Of a stretch of DNA of 64,000 bases, positions 19,209 to 26,902 are shown in pieces. Positions within the stretch are counted from its first letter, which is position 1, and every line of letters starts with the position of its first letter. The DNA is from Isoptericola halalbus. Lineage in GTDB: Bacteria > Actinomycetota > Actinomycetes > Actinomycetales > Cellulomonadaceae. Below the pieces are notes generated by a model that worked only from the letters and a program-made list of their open reading frames with translations, searched no databases and had not been told where the DNA came from. The position numbers were made by a program, and so were the translations under genes. Location of the stretch: positions 1 to 64,000 of the forward strand of contig VJZX01000011.1 of the NCBI GenBank assembly GCA_009663185.1, read 5' to 3'.

Positions 19209-20132
19209 TCAGCGGCGCACGTCCGCGGGGCCCGAGCCGCGCTGCTGGCCGATTCCGCGCACGGCGTCGAGGGTGCCCCGCAGACGGCGGGCGTTCACGG
19301 CGAGGACGACGTCGCGGTATTGCGCGGCACGGTGCAGCTGGCCCCTGAGGTCGTCCGACGAGGGGCGGTGGCGCAGGTCGCAGGGCACCTCGACGGCGAC
19401 GTAGCCATGGCGCAGCAGGTCGATCGTCATACCCGTCTCGACGCCCCAGCCGTGCGCGAGCGGCGTCGCGGCCTCGAACGCCTCGCGCGTGAGGCAGCGC
19501 ATCCCGGACAGTGGCTGCGTGGGGCTCCAGCCCGTGAGGTGCTGGATCGCGCGGCGGGCCGTCCCGACGACGATGCCGCGGCCGCCGGCGCCCTTCTGCG
19601 GCGGCAGGAGCGCTATCGACACGTCGGCGACGCCCTCGCGCACGGGCGCGACCAGCGGCGCGGTGTTGACCGCCGTGTCGCCGAGGTCGCCGTCGAGGAA
19701 CAGCAGGAGCCGCGGCGGGCGTCCGTCGGCGTCGCGCATGGCGACCACCGCGGCGCCGGTCTCCATCGCGGACGCCTTGCCCCGGTTGTGGGAGTGGCGC
19801 ACGACGACGGCACCGGCGTCCCGCGCGACGTGCTGCGTGTCGTCCTCAGAGCCGTCGTCGACCACGAGCACGAGGTCGACGTGCGGGATGGCCCGGGCCG
19901 AGCGGACGGTGGCCGCGATGCGCTCGGACTCGTCCTTGGCGGGGATGACGACCGCGACCCGCTGGACGTTGCGCCCTCCGCGTCCCGCCGTCGGGCGAGG
20001 CGTCTTGGCGACCGGCATGGTGCCCGCACGACGGCTGCCGGTCGCCCCGGCGTCGGCGTCCGGGCTGGCGGCGCTCGTGCCTCCCGATACCACGTCCGAT
20101 CGTGTGCCGCCCGCCCCGTGGTCCGTGTTCAC
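19209..20132 (-). CDS. Glycosyltransferase family 2
   Basis: A 307-residue GT-A fold enzyme. After a 50-residue disordered N-terminus, the core shows VAVVIPAKDESERI (about 59-72), VVDDGSEDDT (90-99), NRGKASAMETG (116-126) and the metal/nucleotide-binding DGD at 147-149. This arrangement is near dolichol-phosphate-sugar synthases and glucosyl-3-phosphoglycerate synthases. No membrane helix is present. The donor and acceptor are unknown. GTG at 20132 has AGGGAG close upstream. The 181 bp upstream hold a possible -10 TAGAGT near 20216 on the coding strand and a single TTCACCC box near 20270. It converges on the large duplicated membrane protein gene with a 14-bp gap. Confidence 0.82.
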   Translation of the reverse strand: MNTDHGAGGTRSDVVSGGTSAASPDADAGATGSRRAGTMPVAKTPRPTAGRGGRNVQRVAVVIPAKDESERIAATVRSARAIPHVDLVLVVDDGSEDDTQHVARDAGAVVVRHSHNRGKASAMETGAAVVAMRDADGRPPRLLLFLDGDLGDTAVNTAPLVAPVREGVADVSIALLPPQKGAGGRGIVVGTARRAIQHLTGWSPTQPLSGMRCLTREAFEAATPLAHGWGVETGMTIDLLRHGYVAVEVPCDLRHRPSSDDLRGQLHRAAQYRDVVLAVNARRLRGTLDAVRGIGQQRGSGPADVRR

Positions 20133-20313
20133 GACTCCCTGCCTGCTTGGTCGACGGAGATCCTTCGGCCGGAATGGCCGGGGATCGCTCGTGCAAAGAA
20201 TTCCCCCAGAACTCTACTCCGTCCGAGGCCGGGCCTTTGCGCAAGAACCGGGACCCGAGGGAACCGAACGGGTGAAGATCTCGTGACCGGACTCGTCGAC
20301 GGTGACGGGTGTC

Positions 20314-21141
20314 TCAGCGCAGCGTGACCTGACGGGAGACGATACCCGCTCGCGCCCGCCGCTGGTTCGCGTCGAGCGGCGCCGTCTCGGCGAGCGCGGC
20401 GTCGAGGCGCTCCGCCAGCTCCTGGATCGGCTCCTCGAGGTCCGCCGCCTCGGTACCGCGCGGCAGCTCCCAGACGGGCACGACGAGCCCGCACGCCCGG
20501 AACATGCCGAGGAACTTGCCCCCGGCCAGACCCGACTCCCGCGCCGCGTGCAGGCGGGCGATCGCGTCGACCACCTGGTCCTCGTCCTCGCTGCGCGCCC
20601 AGCGCAGGAACTCGCGCGACATGCGGCACCAGTACGCCGACGGCACCGCGGACACCTTGACGGTGGGGACCGTCGACTCGGCCGCCTGGTCGAGCGAGGC
20701 CCGGAGCTCGTCCGTCATCTCGGCCGCCGAGTCGAGCCAGTACTCGTAGCCCTCGTGGACCGTGACCTCGAACGGCACGGAGGTGTCGAGCACCTCCTGC
20801 AGTCGCGGGGCGCCGGCGGCGTCGAGCTGCTCGGGCACGATGCCCGTGCCCGGCTCGGCCTCGATCGCGGCGAGCAGGGCCGCGGCGAGGTCGCGGCTCA
20901 GGTCGTCCGCGCTCAGGACGCCCTGCAGGGCGAGCAGCACCGTGCCGTCCTCGCGGTGCAGCGCGCACCATCCGGCCGGCAGGACGGTGGTGATCACGAC
21001 GTCGCGGGCGCCGTGCTCGGCGGTGGTGCGGGCCGGCGCCGTGGCCGACGGCACGATCTCGCGCATGGCGACCCAGTCAGCCTCCCCGGGAAGACCCTCG
21101 AACGGACGCAGCACGAGCTCAGAGGCGGAGGACTTGGCCAT
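20314..21141 (-). CDS. DUF5926 family protein
   Basis: A 275-residue cytosolic protein of an actinobacterial family of unknown function. The N-terminus (ELVLRPFEGLPGEADWVAMREIVPSATAP) is the conserved signature; the rest is mixed alpha/beta without recognisable catalytic motifs. A TAGGAT -10 (21154-21149 on the coding strand) lies 7 nt before ATG 21141, so the gene is probably leaderless. Its -35 region would fall inside the hairpin that terminates the upstream surface-protein gene, which links termination of one transcript physically to initiation of the next. Confidence 0.82.
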   Translation of the reverse strand: MAKSSASELVLRPFEGLPGEADWVAMREIVPSATAPARTTAEHGARDVVITTVLPAGWCALHREDGTVLLALQGVLSADDLSRDLAAALLAAIEAEPGTGIVPEQLDAAGAPRLQEVLDTSVPFEVTVHEGYEYWLDSAAEMTDELRASLDQAAESTVPTVKVSAVPSAYWCRMSREFLRWARSEDEDQVVDAIARLHAARESGLAGGKFLGMFRACGLVVPVWELPRGTEAADLEEPIQELAERLDAALAETAPLDANQRRARAGIVSRQVTLR

Positions 21142-21169
21142 GCCCGCGATCCTAGCGGTGCACTCGCGA

Positions 21170-21215
21170 ACGCGATCTGTCCCGCCACGGCGAACCGTGA
21201 CGGGACAGATCGCGT
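21170..21215 (-). terminator. Hairpin downstream of LAXTG surface protein gene (copy 1)
   Basis: A 15-bp stem (ACGCGATCTGTCCCG with complement at 21201-21215), a C-A mismatch, then a 5-bp stem CACGG/CCGTG closed by the tetraloop CGAA. The same architecture with covarying pairs follows the paralogous gene at 23784-23823. It lies 18 bp after the stop codon of the 785-residue surface protein. Confidence 0.85.
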
Positions 21216-21232
21216 CATTCAACGGTGCGGCG

Positions 21233-23590
21233 TCAGCCCAGCAGGCCTCGACGTCGCGACACCCACAGGAGCAGGCCACCGGTCAGCAGTGCCAGGGCTG
21301 CGAGACCGACGTACGTGCCGATCGCCTCCGGACCGGTCACGACGAGCGGCGGCTGCGGCGGCTGCGGCTGCGGCGGCTGCGGCGGCGGCACCGGCCCCTT
21401 CGGGCACTCGGCGTCCGGGCCGAACGTGACGTCGAGCGTCGCCGTGACCGAGCTCACCGTCGTCCACGCGCCCGGCAGCGGGTGGTCCCAGGCGAAGCCG
21501 TCCTGCAGCGAAGCTGTCACGGTCACCGTGTCACCACCTGAGTACGGGCCGGCCGGGCTCACCGAGTAGGTGATCCCCGTCGTCGTCGCCAGGGTCAGCG
21601 TCGGACGCGTCACCGTCTTGCCGTCCGGGCACTGCGACTGCGTGACGGTCGGGGCGACAGGGCCGACGAAGACGCACGGGTCCTCGCCGAACTCGACCAC
21701 GAAGATCGCCGTCGACGCGTCGGACAGCTCCCAGCCCGCAGGCAGCGGGTCGACCCAGACGAAGCCCTCCGCCAGCGTGGCGACCACGTTGACGATGTCA
21801 CCCGGGTCGTACGGACCGGCCGGGACGGCGGTGTACGTGATCGCCTCGGTGTCGTCGGCCAGCTCGAGCGTCGGCGGCGTCGGCTCGCCCTCGGGGCAGA
21901 CCGACTCCGTCACGGTCGGGGCGACCGGCCCGACCTCCTTGGGGCAGTCGACCGTGTCGAACGTGACCGTGAAGGCCGCCGTGGTCGGAGACGTCTCGGC
22001 CCAGCCCTCAGGCAGCGGGTCGGCCCAGACGAAGCCCTCCGCCAGCGTGGGGGTCACGACGACCGTCTGGCCGCGCTCGTACGGCCCCTCGACGTCCACG
22101 CTGTACGTGATCGCCTCGGCGTCGTCGGCGAGCTCGAGCGTCGGCGCCGTCGGCTCCCCACCACCTGGCGGGCAGACCGCCTCGGTCACCTTCGGCGCGA
22201 CCGGCGCGACCTCCTTGGGGCAGTCGACCTTGTCGAACGTGACCGTGAAGGTCGCCGTGGTGGCCGATGTCTCGACCCAGCCTTCCGGCAGCGGGTCGAC
22301 CCAGACGAAGCCCGCGTCCAGGGTTGCGGTCACCGTGACCGTCTGACCCGGCTCGTACGGCCCCGCAGGATCGACCGTGTACGTGATGCCATCGGGCTCG
22401 GTCGGCAGCGTCAGGGTCGGCGCCGTCGGCTCACCACCCCCCGGCGGGCAGACCGCCTCGGTGACCGTCGGGTTGACCGGCGCGATCGCCACGAGCACGG
22501 CGTTGGCGAACAGCGGGACCGTCTGCGTGCCGGCGCCCGGCACGTTCTCTTCCGGCCCTGCCCCCGCGTTCTGCGAGATGGTCATGCCGCCGCTGCCGGC
22601 GTGCAGGTTGCCCGTGATGGTGCCGGGCGGGTTCCCGCAGGTCAGCGTCGCGTGGTACTCGACGACGATCGTCTCGCCCGCCTCGACGTCGGTGATCGCG
22701 CTGGTCAGCGAGATCTGGCCGTCCGACCAGGTGCCCGAGACGGACGTTCCCGAGATCGTCTCCTCCCCGTCGCTCACGTAGCCGGAGTCGCCGACGGCGA
22801 GGAACGCCGTCACCTCCGTGATACCGACCTGGTCCTGGTTGCCGAACCGCGTGTCGAAGTCGGTCGTGACCTCGAGCACCGACTCGCCTCCGGGCGCGTC
22901 GGCGGCGACCTCGACGATCTGGAAGTAGATGATCGTGTCGCCACACTCGAAGAACCGGTTCTGCGTGTTGCTCGTCAGCTGCGTCTGCACGTTCGACGAG
23001 TCCGCCGTCCCCGGGTTCGCCGTCGTGTACGTGTCCGGGTGCGCGGCCCGGAACATCACCTGCAGGTCGCCCGAGTCGGGTCCGGGGCCGGCCGTGTCGA
23101 CCAAGATGCCGACGTCGCCCTCGTTCTTCCCGGAGTCCTTCTTCTTGGCCGTGTCCGTGGCCTTGCTCTCGCCCGACGCGCCCGGCGACTCGGCGGGCCC
23201 TGCAGGCTCCTCGGCGGGAGCCTCCGCCTCGCCCTGGTCCGTCCCGGGCTCCTCGGCAGTCTCCTTCACCGGCTCCGCTGCCGGCTCCTTCACCGGCTCC
23301 TCGGCAGGCTCCTCGGGCGCCGGGGTCTCGGTCTCGACGGCGTCCTCGCCGCCGGAGTCCTCGACGACCGAGGCTGACTCCTCGGTCGTCGTCTCGACGG
23401 CGGTGGACGTGTCGTCTGCGGCCGTGTCGTCGGCGATCGCGGGTCCGACCCCCGCGAGGCCACCCGCGGTGGCCAGGACCGCGGCGACGGCAGCTCCGAG
23501 CAGCCTGGGCCCGGTCTGCTTCGCACGTCGGCGCCTGTGGCGCGGCGACGCCGCCGGTGGTTGAGGACTGCTGCTCCGAGTGTGTCCCAT
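21233..23590 (-). CDS. LAXTG-like cell-wall-anchored repeat protein (paralog 1)
   Basis: A 785-residue surface protein. The signal peptide ends near Ala53 (GPAIA-DD). A Glu/Pro/Thr-rich acidic region (about 54-165) leads to a conserved domain (about 166-365) shared with the 665-residue paralog. Four tandem repeats of about 85-95 residues follow (about 385-735), each with a VxPTVTxxxCP start, a GPYxxGxxVxVxATL core and a G(F)xWxxPLPxGW motif. A Pro/Gln linker leads to LVVTG (about 749), a 17-residue membrane helix and SRRRGLLG. This is a sortase anchor with the class E-like LxxTG. The start is ATG 23590, with GGAGG 6 nt upstream. Function is probably adhesion or matrix, which is inferred. Promoter and leader resemble those of the paralog. 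Confidence 0.88.
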   Translation of the reverse strand: MGHTRSSSPQPPAASPRHRRRRAKQTGPRLLGAAVAAVLATAGGLAGVGPAIADDTAADDTSTAVETTTEESASVVEDSGGEDAVETETPAPEEPAEEPVKEPAAEPVKETAEEPGTDQGEAEAPAEEPAGPAESPGASGESKATDTAKKKDSGKNEGDVGILVDTAGPGPDSGDLQVMFRAAHPDTYTTANPGTADSSNVQTQLTSNTQNRFFECGDTIIYFQIVEVAADAPGGESVLEVTTDFDTRFGNQDQVGITEVTAFLAVGDSGYVSDGEETISGTSVSGTWSDGQISLTSAITDVEAGETIVVEYHATLTCGNPPGTITGNLHAGSGGMTISQNAGAGPEENVPGAGTQTVPLFANAVLVAIAPVNPTVTEAVCPPGGGEPTAPTLTLPTEPDGITYTVDPAGPYEPGQTVTVTATLDAGFVWVDPLPEGWVETSATTATFTVTFDKVDCPKEVAPVAPKVTEAVCPPGGGEPTAPTLELADDAEAITYSVDVEGPYERGQTVVVTPTLAEGFVWADPLPEGWAETSPTTAAFTVTFDTVDCPKEVGPVAPTVTESVCPEGEPTPPTLELADDTEAITYTAVPAGPYDPGDIVNVVATLAEGFVWVDPLPAGWELSDASTAIFVVEFGEDPCVFVGPVAPTVTQSQCPDGKTVTRPTLTLATTTGITYSVSPAGPYSGGDTVTVTASLQDGFAWDHPLPGAWTTVSSVTATLDVTFGPDAECPKGPVPPPQPPQPQPPQPPLVVTGPEAIGTYVGLAALALLTGGLLLWVSRRRGLLG

Positions 23591-23708
23591 CGTTGCCTCC
23601 ATGACCCGAGGCCCCGACGGCCGTGCATCCTGCGCACACGGCTGGGGCCAGAAAGCCCCCTGTACAAGCAGCGTCATCCCGCACGTGGCCCCCCGTATCG
23701 GGCAGGTC

Positions 23709-23736
23709 GGGTGAAGTTCCCCCGTATGGGGGTGAA
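23709..23736 (-). promoter_or_regulatory. Paired TTCACCC boxes upstream of LAXTG paralog 1
   Basis: On the coding strand two TTCACCC heptamers lie at 23736-23730 and 23715-23709, 21 bp apart (two helical turns). The nearer one begins 119 bp before the start codon. The same pair at the same distance occurs upstream of two other transcription units (25959-25987 and 26828-26856). It is a candidate operator or activator site for a shared regulator. Confidence 0.6.
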
Positions 23737-23783
23737 AAGGCACAGACAATAGGTGCGAACGGCGCGAACCCGTCCCCTGAACG

Positions 23784-23823
23784 CGGTCCGTCCCGCCATG
23801 GCGAACCATGACGGGACGGACCG
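23784..23823 (-). terminator. Hairpin downstream of LAXTG surface protein gene (copy 2)
   Basis: A 12-bp stem (CGGTCCGTCCCG with complement at 23812-23823), a C-A mismatch, then CATGG/CCATG closed by CGAA. It is homologous to the 21170-21215 hairpin, and the sequence differences are paired substitutions that keep the stem. It lies 19 bp after the stop of the 665-residue surface protein. Confidence 0.85.
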
Positions 23824-23842
23824 ATCTGTCGCTGGAGCGGCG

Positions 23843-25840
23843 TCAGCCCAGCAGGTCCCGGCGTCGCGACAGGGCCAGCAGCAGCCCGCCGGCCAGGAGC
23901 ACCAGTGCCGCCAGACCGACGTAGGTCCCGATCGCACCCGCACCGGTCGCGGCCAGCGACGTCTGCGACGGCTGCGACGTGGGGTCCGAGTGCGACTGCG
24001 ACTTCGAGCCGGACTGCGGGCCGGACTGCGAGCCGGACTGGGAGCCGGACTGCGGCTGCTGCCCCGGCACCTCCGGGTCGGTCGGCACCGCCGGGTCGGC
24101 CGGCACCTCCGGGTCAGCCGGCACCTCCGGGTCGGCCGGCGCCTCCGGGTCGGCCGGCACCTCCGGGTCAGTCGGCACCTCCGGGTCAGTCGCCTGGCAC
24201 TCGACCGCGGCGAACGTGAGGGTGAAGATCGCCTCGGTCGCCGACCTCTCGAACCAGCCTGGCATCTCGCCCCAGGCGAAGTGCTCCGCGGCGAGCGTGG
24301 CGGTCACGATCACGGTCTGTCCGGCCGCATACGGACCCTCCGAGTCGACCGCGTACGTGATGACCTCGGAGTCCTGGGCCAGCACCAGCGACGGCGGCTC
24401 CAGCTCGCCGTCGTGGCAGACGGCCTGGGTGACCGTCGGCGCCTCCGGCTGCACCGGCCCGCACTCGACGCCGTCGAAGGTGACGGCGAAGGTCGCCGCG
24501 GTCGACGACGTCGGGACCCAGCCAGCAGGCAGGGTGCCCCAGGAGAAGTCCGGAGCCAGTGTCGCGGTCACCGTGACCGCCTGGCCCGGCGCGAACGGCG
24601 CGGCTGGGCTGACCGCGTACGTGATGCCTGCCGGCCCGGTCGGCAGCGTGAGCGTCGGCGGGTCCAGCTCGCCGACCTCGCACACCGCCTGCGTGACCGT
24701 CGGGTCGAGCGGCACGAGCGCCACGAGCACCGCGCCGGCGAACAGCGAGACCGTCTGCCTGCCGGCGCCGACGTCCTGCGGCTCGTCCGCGCCCGCGTTC
24801 TGCGCGACGGTCACACCGCCGCTGCCCGCCTGCAGGGTGCCCGAGACGGTGCCGGGCGAGGTTCCGCAGCTCAGCGTCGCGTGGTACTCGACGACGATCC
24901 GGTCGCCGGCTTCGACATCCGTGATCCTGCTGGTCAGCGAGATCACACCGTCGGACCACGTGCCGGGGGCGGAGGTCCCGCTGATCGCCTCCTCCTTGTC
25001 GCCCTGGTACCCGGAGTCGTCGAAGGCGAGGAACGCCGTCACCTGCGTGACGCCGACCTGGCTGTCGGTGCCGAACCGGGACTCGAAGTCGGACGTGACC
25101 GTGACGACGGACTCCCCGGTCGCGCTGCCCCCGACCGTGATGATCTGGTAGTAGACGATCGTGTCGTCGCACTGGAAGTACCGCTTCTGCGACTGGGACG
25201 TCAGCTGTGTCTTCACGTTCGCCGAGTCCGCCGTTGCCGGGTCGGCCGTGGAGTAGTCGTCCGGGTGCGCCGCCCGGAAGATGACCGAGATGTCACTCTT
25301 CCTCGGCCCCGAGCCGCCCGTGTCGGCCATGGTGGCGGCCGGCTCGGCGGACTCGCCAGCAGCGTCGTCCTTCGTCTTCTTCCCGCCCGACCTGCCAGGC
25401 GACTGGGCGGCAGGCTCCTCGCCCTGCGCCGGGGCCTGAGCCTCGTCCTCGTCTGTGACGGGTTCCTCGACCGGCTCCTCGGCAGCCTGCTGCTCGGCCG
25501 GCTCCTGCTCCTCGGCCGGCTCCTGCTCCTCGGCCGGCTCCTGCTGCTCGGCCGGCTCCTCGGGCTGCGGGGCTTCGGTCTCGACGGCGCCCTCGGCGCC
25601 GGTCTCCCCCACGACCGCCGTCTGCTGCGTCTCGGTCGTCTCCTCGGCGGACTGCACGACGGCGTCGTCACCGCCGCCGTCGTCAGCAATAGCTGGCCCG
25701 GCGGCGACGAGGCCGCCGGTCATGGCCAGCGCACCGGTCAACGTCGCGCCGACGACGATCCTCACGGCACGCCCGACTCGAGCCGGCGTGCGGCGGAAGG
25801 TCGCCGCACAGTGTCCTGCACTTCTCAGAGCGTGTCGCAT
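23843..25840 (-). CDS. LAXTG cell-wall-anchored repeat protein (paralog 2)
   Basis: A 665-residue paralog of the neighbouring surface protein. The signal peptide ends near GPAIA-DD (about 54). An acidic region has (PAEEQE) repeats. The conserved domain (about 160-350) is followed by two GPY/AP-FxxGQxVxVTATL repeats, a DPEVPAD repeat tract (about eight units), a Ser/Gln-rich linker, and the anchor LAATG at about 629, a membrane helix and SRRRDLLG. LAATG fits the class E sortase signal exactly. ATG 25840 is preceded by GGGGGG; it aligns with the start of paralog 1 relative to the paired TTCACCC boxes. No sortase gene lies in the window, so anchoring relies on a distant one. Confidence 0.88.
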   Translation of the reverse strand: MRHALRSAGHCAATFRRTPARVGRAVRIVVGATLTGALAMTGGLVAAGPAIADDGGGDDAVVQSAEETTETQQTAVVGETGAEGAVETEAPQPEEPAEQQEPAEEQEPAEEQEPAEQQAAEEPVEEPVTDEDEAQAPAQGEEPAAQSPGRSGGKKTKDDAAGESAEPAATMADTGGSGPRKSDISVIFRAAHPDDYSTADPATADSANVKTQLTSQSQKRYFQCDDTIVYYQIITVGGSATGESVVTVTSDFESRFGTDSQVGVTQVTAFLAFDDSGYQGDKEEAISGTSAPGTWSDGVISLTSRITDVEAGDRIVVEYHATLSCGTSPGTVSGTLQAGSGGVTVAQNAGADEPQDVGAGRQTVSLFAGAVLVALVPLDPTVTQAVCEVGELDPPTLTLPTGPAGITYAVSPAAPFAPGQAVTVTATLAPDFSWGTLPAGWVPTSSTAATFAVTFDGVECGPVQPEAPTVTQAVCHDGELEPPSLVLAQDSEVITYAVDSEGPYAAGQTVIVTATLAAEHFAWGEMPGWFERSATEAIFTLTFAAVECQATDPEVPTDPEVPADPEAPADPEVPADPEVPADPAVPTDPEVPGQQPQSGSQSGSQSGPQSGSKSQSHSDPTSQPSQTSLAATGAGAIGTYVGLAALVLLAGGLLLALSRRRDLLG

Positions 25841-25958
25841 GTCGCCCCCCTGCAATCAGTGGGGCGAGTCGCTGCGCACCTTGTGCGCGCAGAGTGGTCG
25901 ATCGAGCCCCAGCACTTGCAGAGATGCAGCGCAGACCCGATGCATGACTCGGGAAACC

Positions 25959-25987
25959 GGGTGAAGCCCGCCGACGGCGAGGGTGAA
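25959..25987 (-). promoter_or_regulatory. Paired TTCACCC boxes upstream of LAXTG paralog 2
   Basis: TTCACCC at 25987-25981 and 25965-25959 on the coding strand, 22 bp apart; the nearer box starts 119 bp before ATG 25840. Homology with the other two copies extends through the leader, including a hairpin about 45-70 nt before the start codon. The boxes directly abut the truncated end of a pseudogene. Confidence 0.6.
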
Positions 25988-26088
25988 GTCAGGACCGGCG
26001 CCTCGCGACGGCGGACACGCGCGACGCCCCCGGCAGCGCCGACGACGAAGGCATCGATGGGGTGACAGGAGGATCGGGTCTCAGCCAT
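25988..26088 (-). pseudogene. Truncated remnant of a SipW-exported protein gene
   Basis: The frame from ATG 26088 reads MAETRSS..., then FVVGAAGG..., then REAPVL. It aligns with the start of the intact exported protein at 36704 (MAEIRRSS, LVAGATAA, DESPVL), but the hydrophobic core is shortened and all sequence after residue about 33 is missing. It ends where the paired-box promoter of the LAXTG gene begins. The upstream 110 bp match the promoter-leader of the intact locus. This is a dead fragment left by duplication and recombination. Confidence 0.7.
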
Positions 26089-26199
26089 GGTGGGGGCCTT
26101 TCGCGAGCGTCGGGGTGGCTGTACCCACACTCGCTCTCGGACCTCAGCGCCCTGCCGAAGATCCTCAAGGGCTGCCCAGGATCGGTCACGAGTTCTTGA
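26089..26199 (-). promoter_or_regulatory. SipW-locus promoter-leader, copy C (in front of pseudogene)
   Basis: On the coding strand this copy reads TCAAGAAC (26199-26192), then a CCTGGG-cagcc-CTTGAG core, GGATCTTCGG, GCGCTGAGGTC and CTCGCGAAAGG before ATG 26088. It matches copies A (36583-36703) and B (46948-47060). The conserved Shine-Dalgarno GAAAGG is retained although the gene behind it is broken. Confidence 0.75.
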
Positions 26200-26232
26200 G
26201 GTTGCTGAGGTTTCGTCCCCGCTCGTTGCCCG

Positions 26233-26628
26233 TCACTGCGCCCCCAGCAGACGCGCCGTGATCTCGTCGAGCACAGCCGCGACGCCGTCGCGACCCTTGG
26301 CGGCGGCGGAGTCGCGGAACGTGCCGACGAGCTTGACGGCACTGTCGATGCCGATGCGGACGCCGTCCGCCTCGGCGCGGTCCCACTCGGCCACGACGCG
26401 CCCGGTGCCGTCGCCGATCGGCTCCAGCCACCGCTTCGGGACGGTCCAGTCGCCGTCGCCGTTGAACCGGACGTCGGCCGAGGTGGTGTCGAGCGTCGTC
26501 ACGGTACCGGTGCGGCCCTGGTGCGCGCCGCCGGTGACGCGGACCGTGTCGCCGACATGGATGCGGCGGTGCACGACCTGCGGCTGGAAGCCGTCGGTGT
26601 CACGCTCCGGGCTGCGGTGGGCGCTCAT
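26233..26628 (-). CDS. Small KOW-motif protein, function unknown
   Basis: A 131-residue cytosolic protein. Residues about 20-70 form a KOW/NusG-like SH3 segment (HVGDTVRVTGGAHQGRTGTV), a fold used by RNA- or ribosome-binding proteins; the rest is helical. ATG 26628 overlaps the stop of a 27-codon ORF in an ATGA junction, favouring coupled translation. An alternative in-frame ATG at 26637 sits 3 nt after GGAGG, which is too close. The pair is led by the same paired-box promoter as the two surface proteins. No known gene name fits. Confidence 0.65.
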   Translation of the reverse strand: MSAHRSPERDTDGFQPQVVHRRIHVGDTVRVTGGAHQGRTGTVTTLDTTSADVRFNGDGDWTVPKRWLEPIGDGTGRVVAEWDRAEADGVRIGIDSAVKLVGTFRDSAAAKGRDGVAAVLDEITARLLGAQ

Positions 26629-26708
26629 GGTCCCCATCCCCCTCCGACGTCGTCGGTCTCGTCGATCAGCGCGACCAGGGCCCCTGTGCTGCTCCGAACG
26701 TGTCGCAT
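26625..26708 (-). CDS. 27-codon upstream ORF coupled to the KOW protein
   Basis: A short ORF whose first codons (MRHVRSS) resemble the start of LAXTG paralog 2 (MRHALRS). It lies at the same 120-bp distance from its TTCACCC boxes as the surface-protein starts do from theirs. It then diverges to LIDETDDVGGGWGP and stops at TGA overlapping the ATG of the KOW gene. It could be a translational leader, a small peptide gene, or the remnant N-terminus of a third surface-protein paralog. The start is supported by alignment of the leaders, not by a protein family. Confidence 0.5.
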   Translation of the reverse strand: MRHVRSSTGALVALIDETDDVGGGWGP

Positions 26709-26827
26709 GTCGCACCTCAGCTCAAGGGGGCGCGATGCTGCGCGCCCGCTGCGCGCAGGGTGTTGCGGTCGGGCCCCCGCACACTCTGTGAGAGGCGGCG
26801 CGGGGCCGGCGTGTGACTCGGCCATGG

Positions 26828-26856
26828 GGGTGAAGTGCCCCGGGGCACAGGGTGAT
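26828..26856 (-). promoter_or_regulatory. Paired TTCACCC boxes upstream of the small ORF/KOW pair
   Basis: ATCACCC at 26856-26850 and TTCACCC at 26834-26828 on the coding strand, 22 bp apart; the nearer box begins 120 bp before ATG 26708. The leader shares CCGAGTCA, a GTGC-GGGGC block and an 8-bp hairpin (CTGCGCGC/GCGCGCAG) with the leader of LAXTG paralog 2. Confidence 0.6.
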
Positions 26857-26902
26857 ATTCGGGCCGGATCGCGTGGCGAGAGAGCCTCCCGCGCTGCCCC
26901 GG

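Noticed and set aside
23995-24190. Regular DPEVPAD-coding repeats considered as a CRISPR array
   Set aside because: The repeats are in frame within a surface protein, the units are only about 15-18 bp, and there are no unique spacers and no cas genes.
25841-25987. Leader of the surface-protein genes as a ydaO (c-di-AMP) riboswitch
   Set aside because: The leaders lack the conserved ydaO core motifs that I could recognise, and the best conserved parts are the TTCACCC boxes and a single hairpin.
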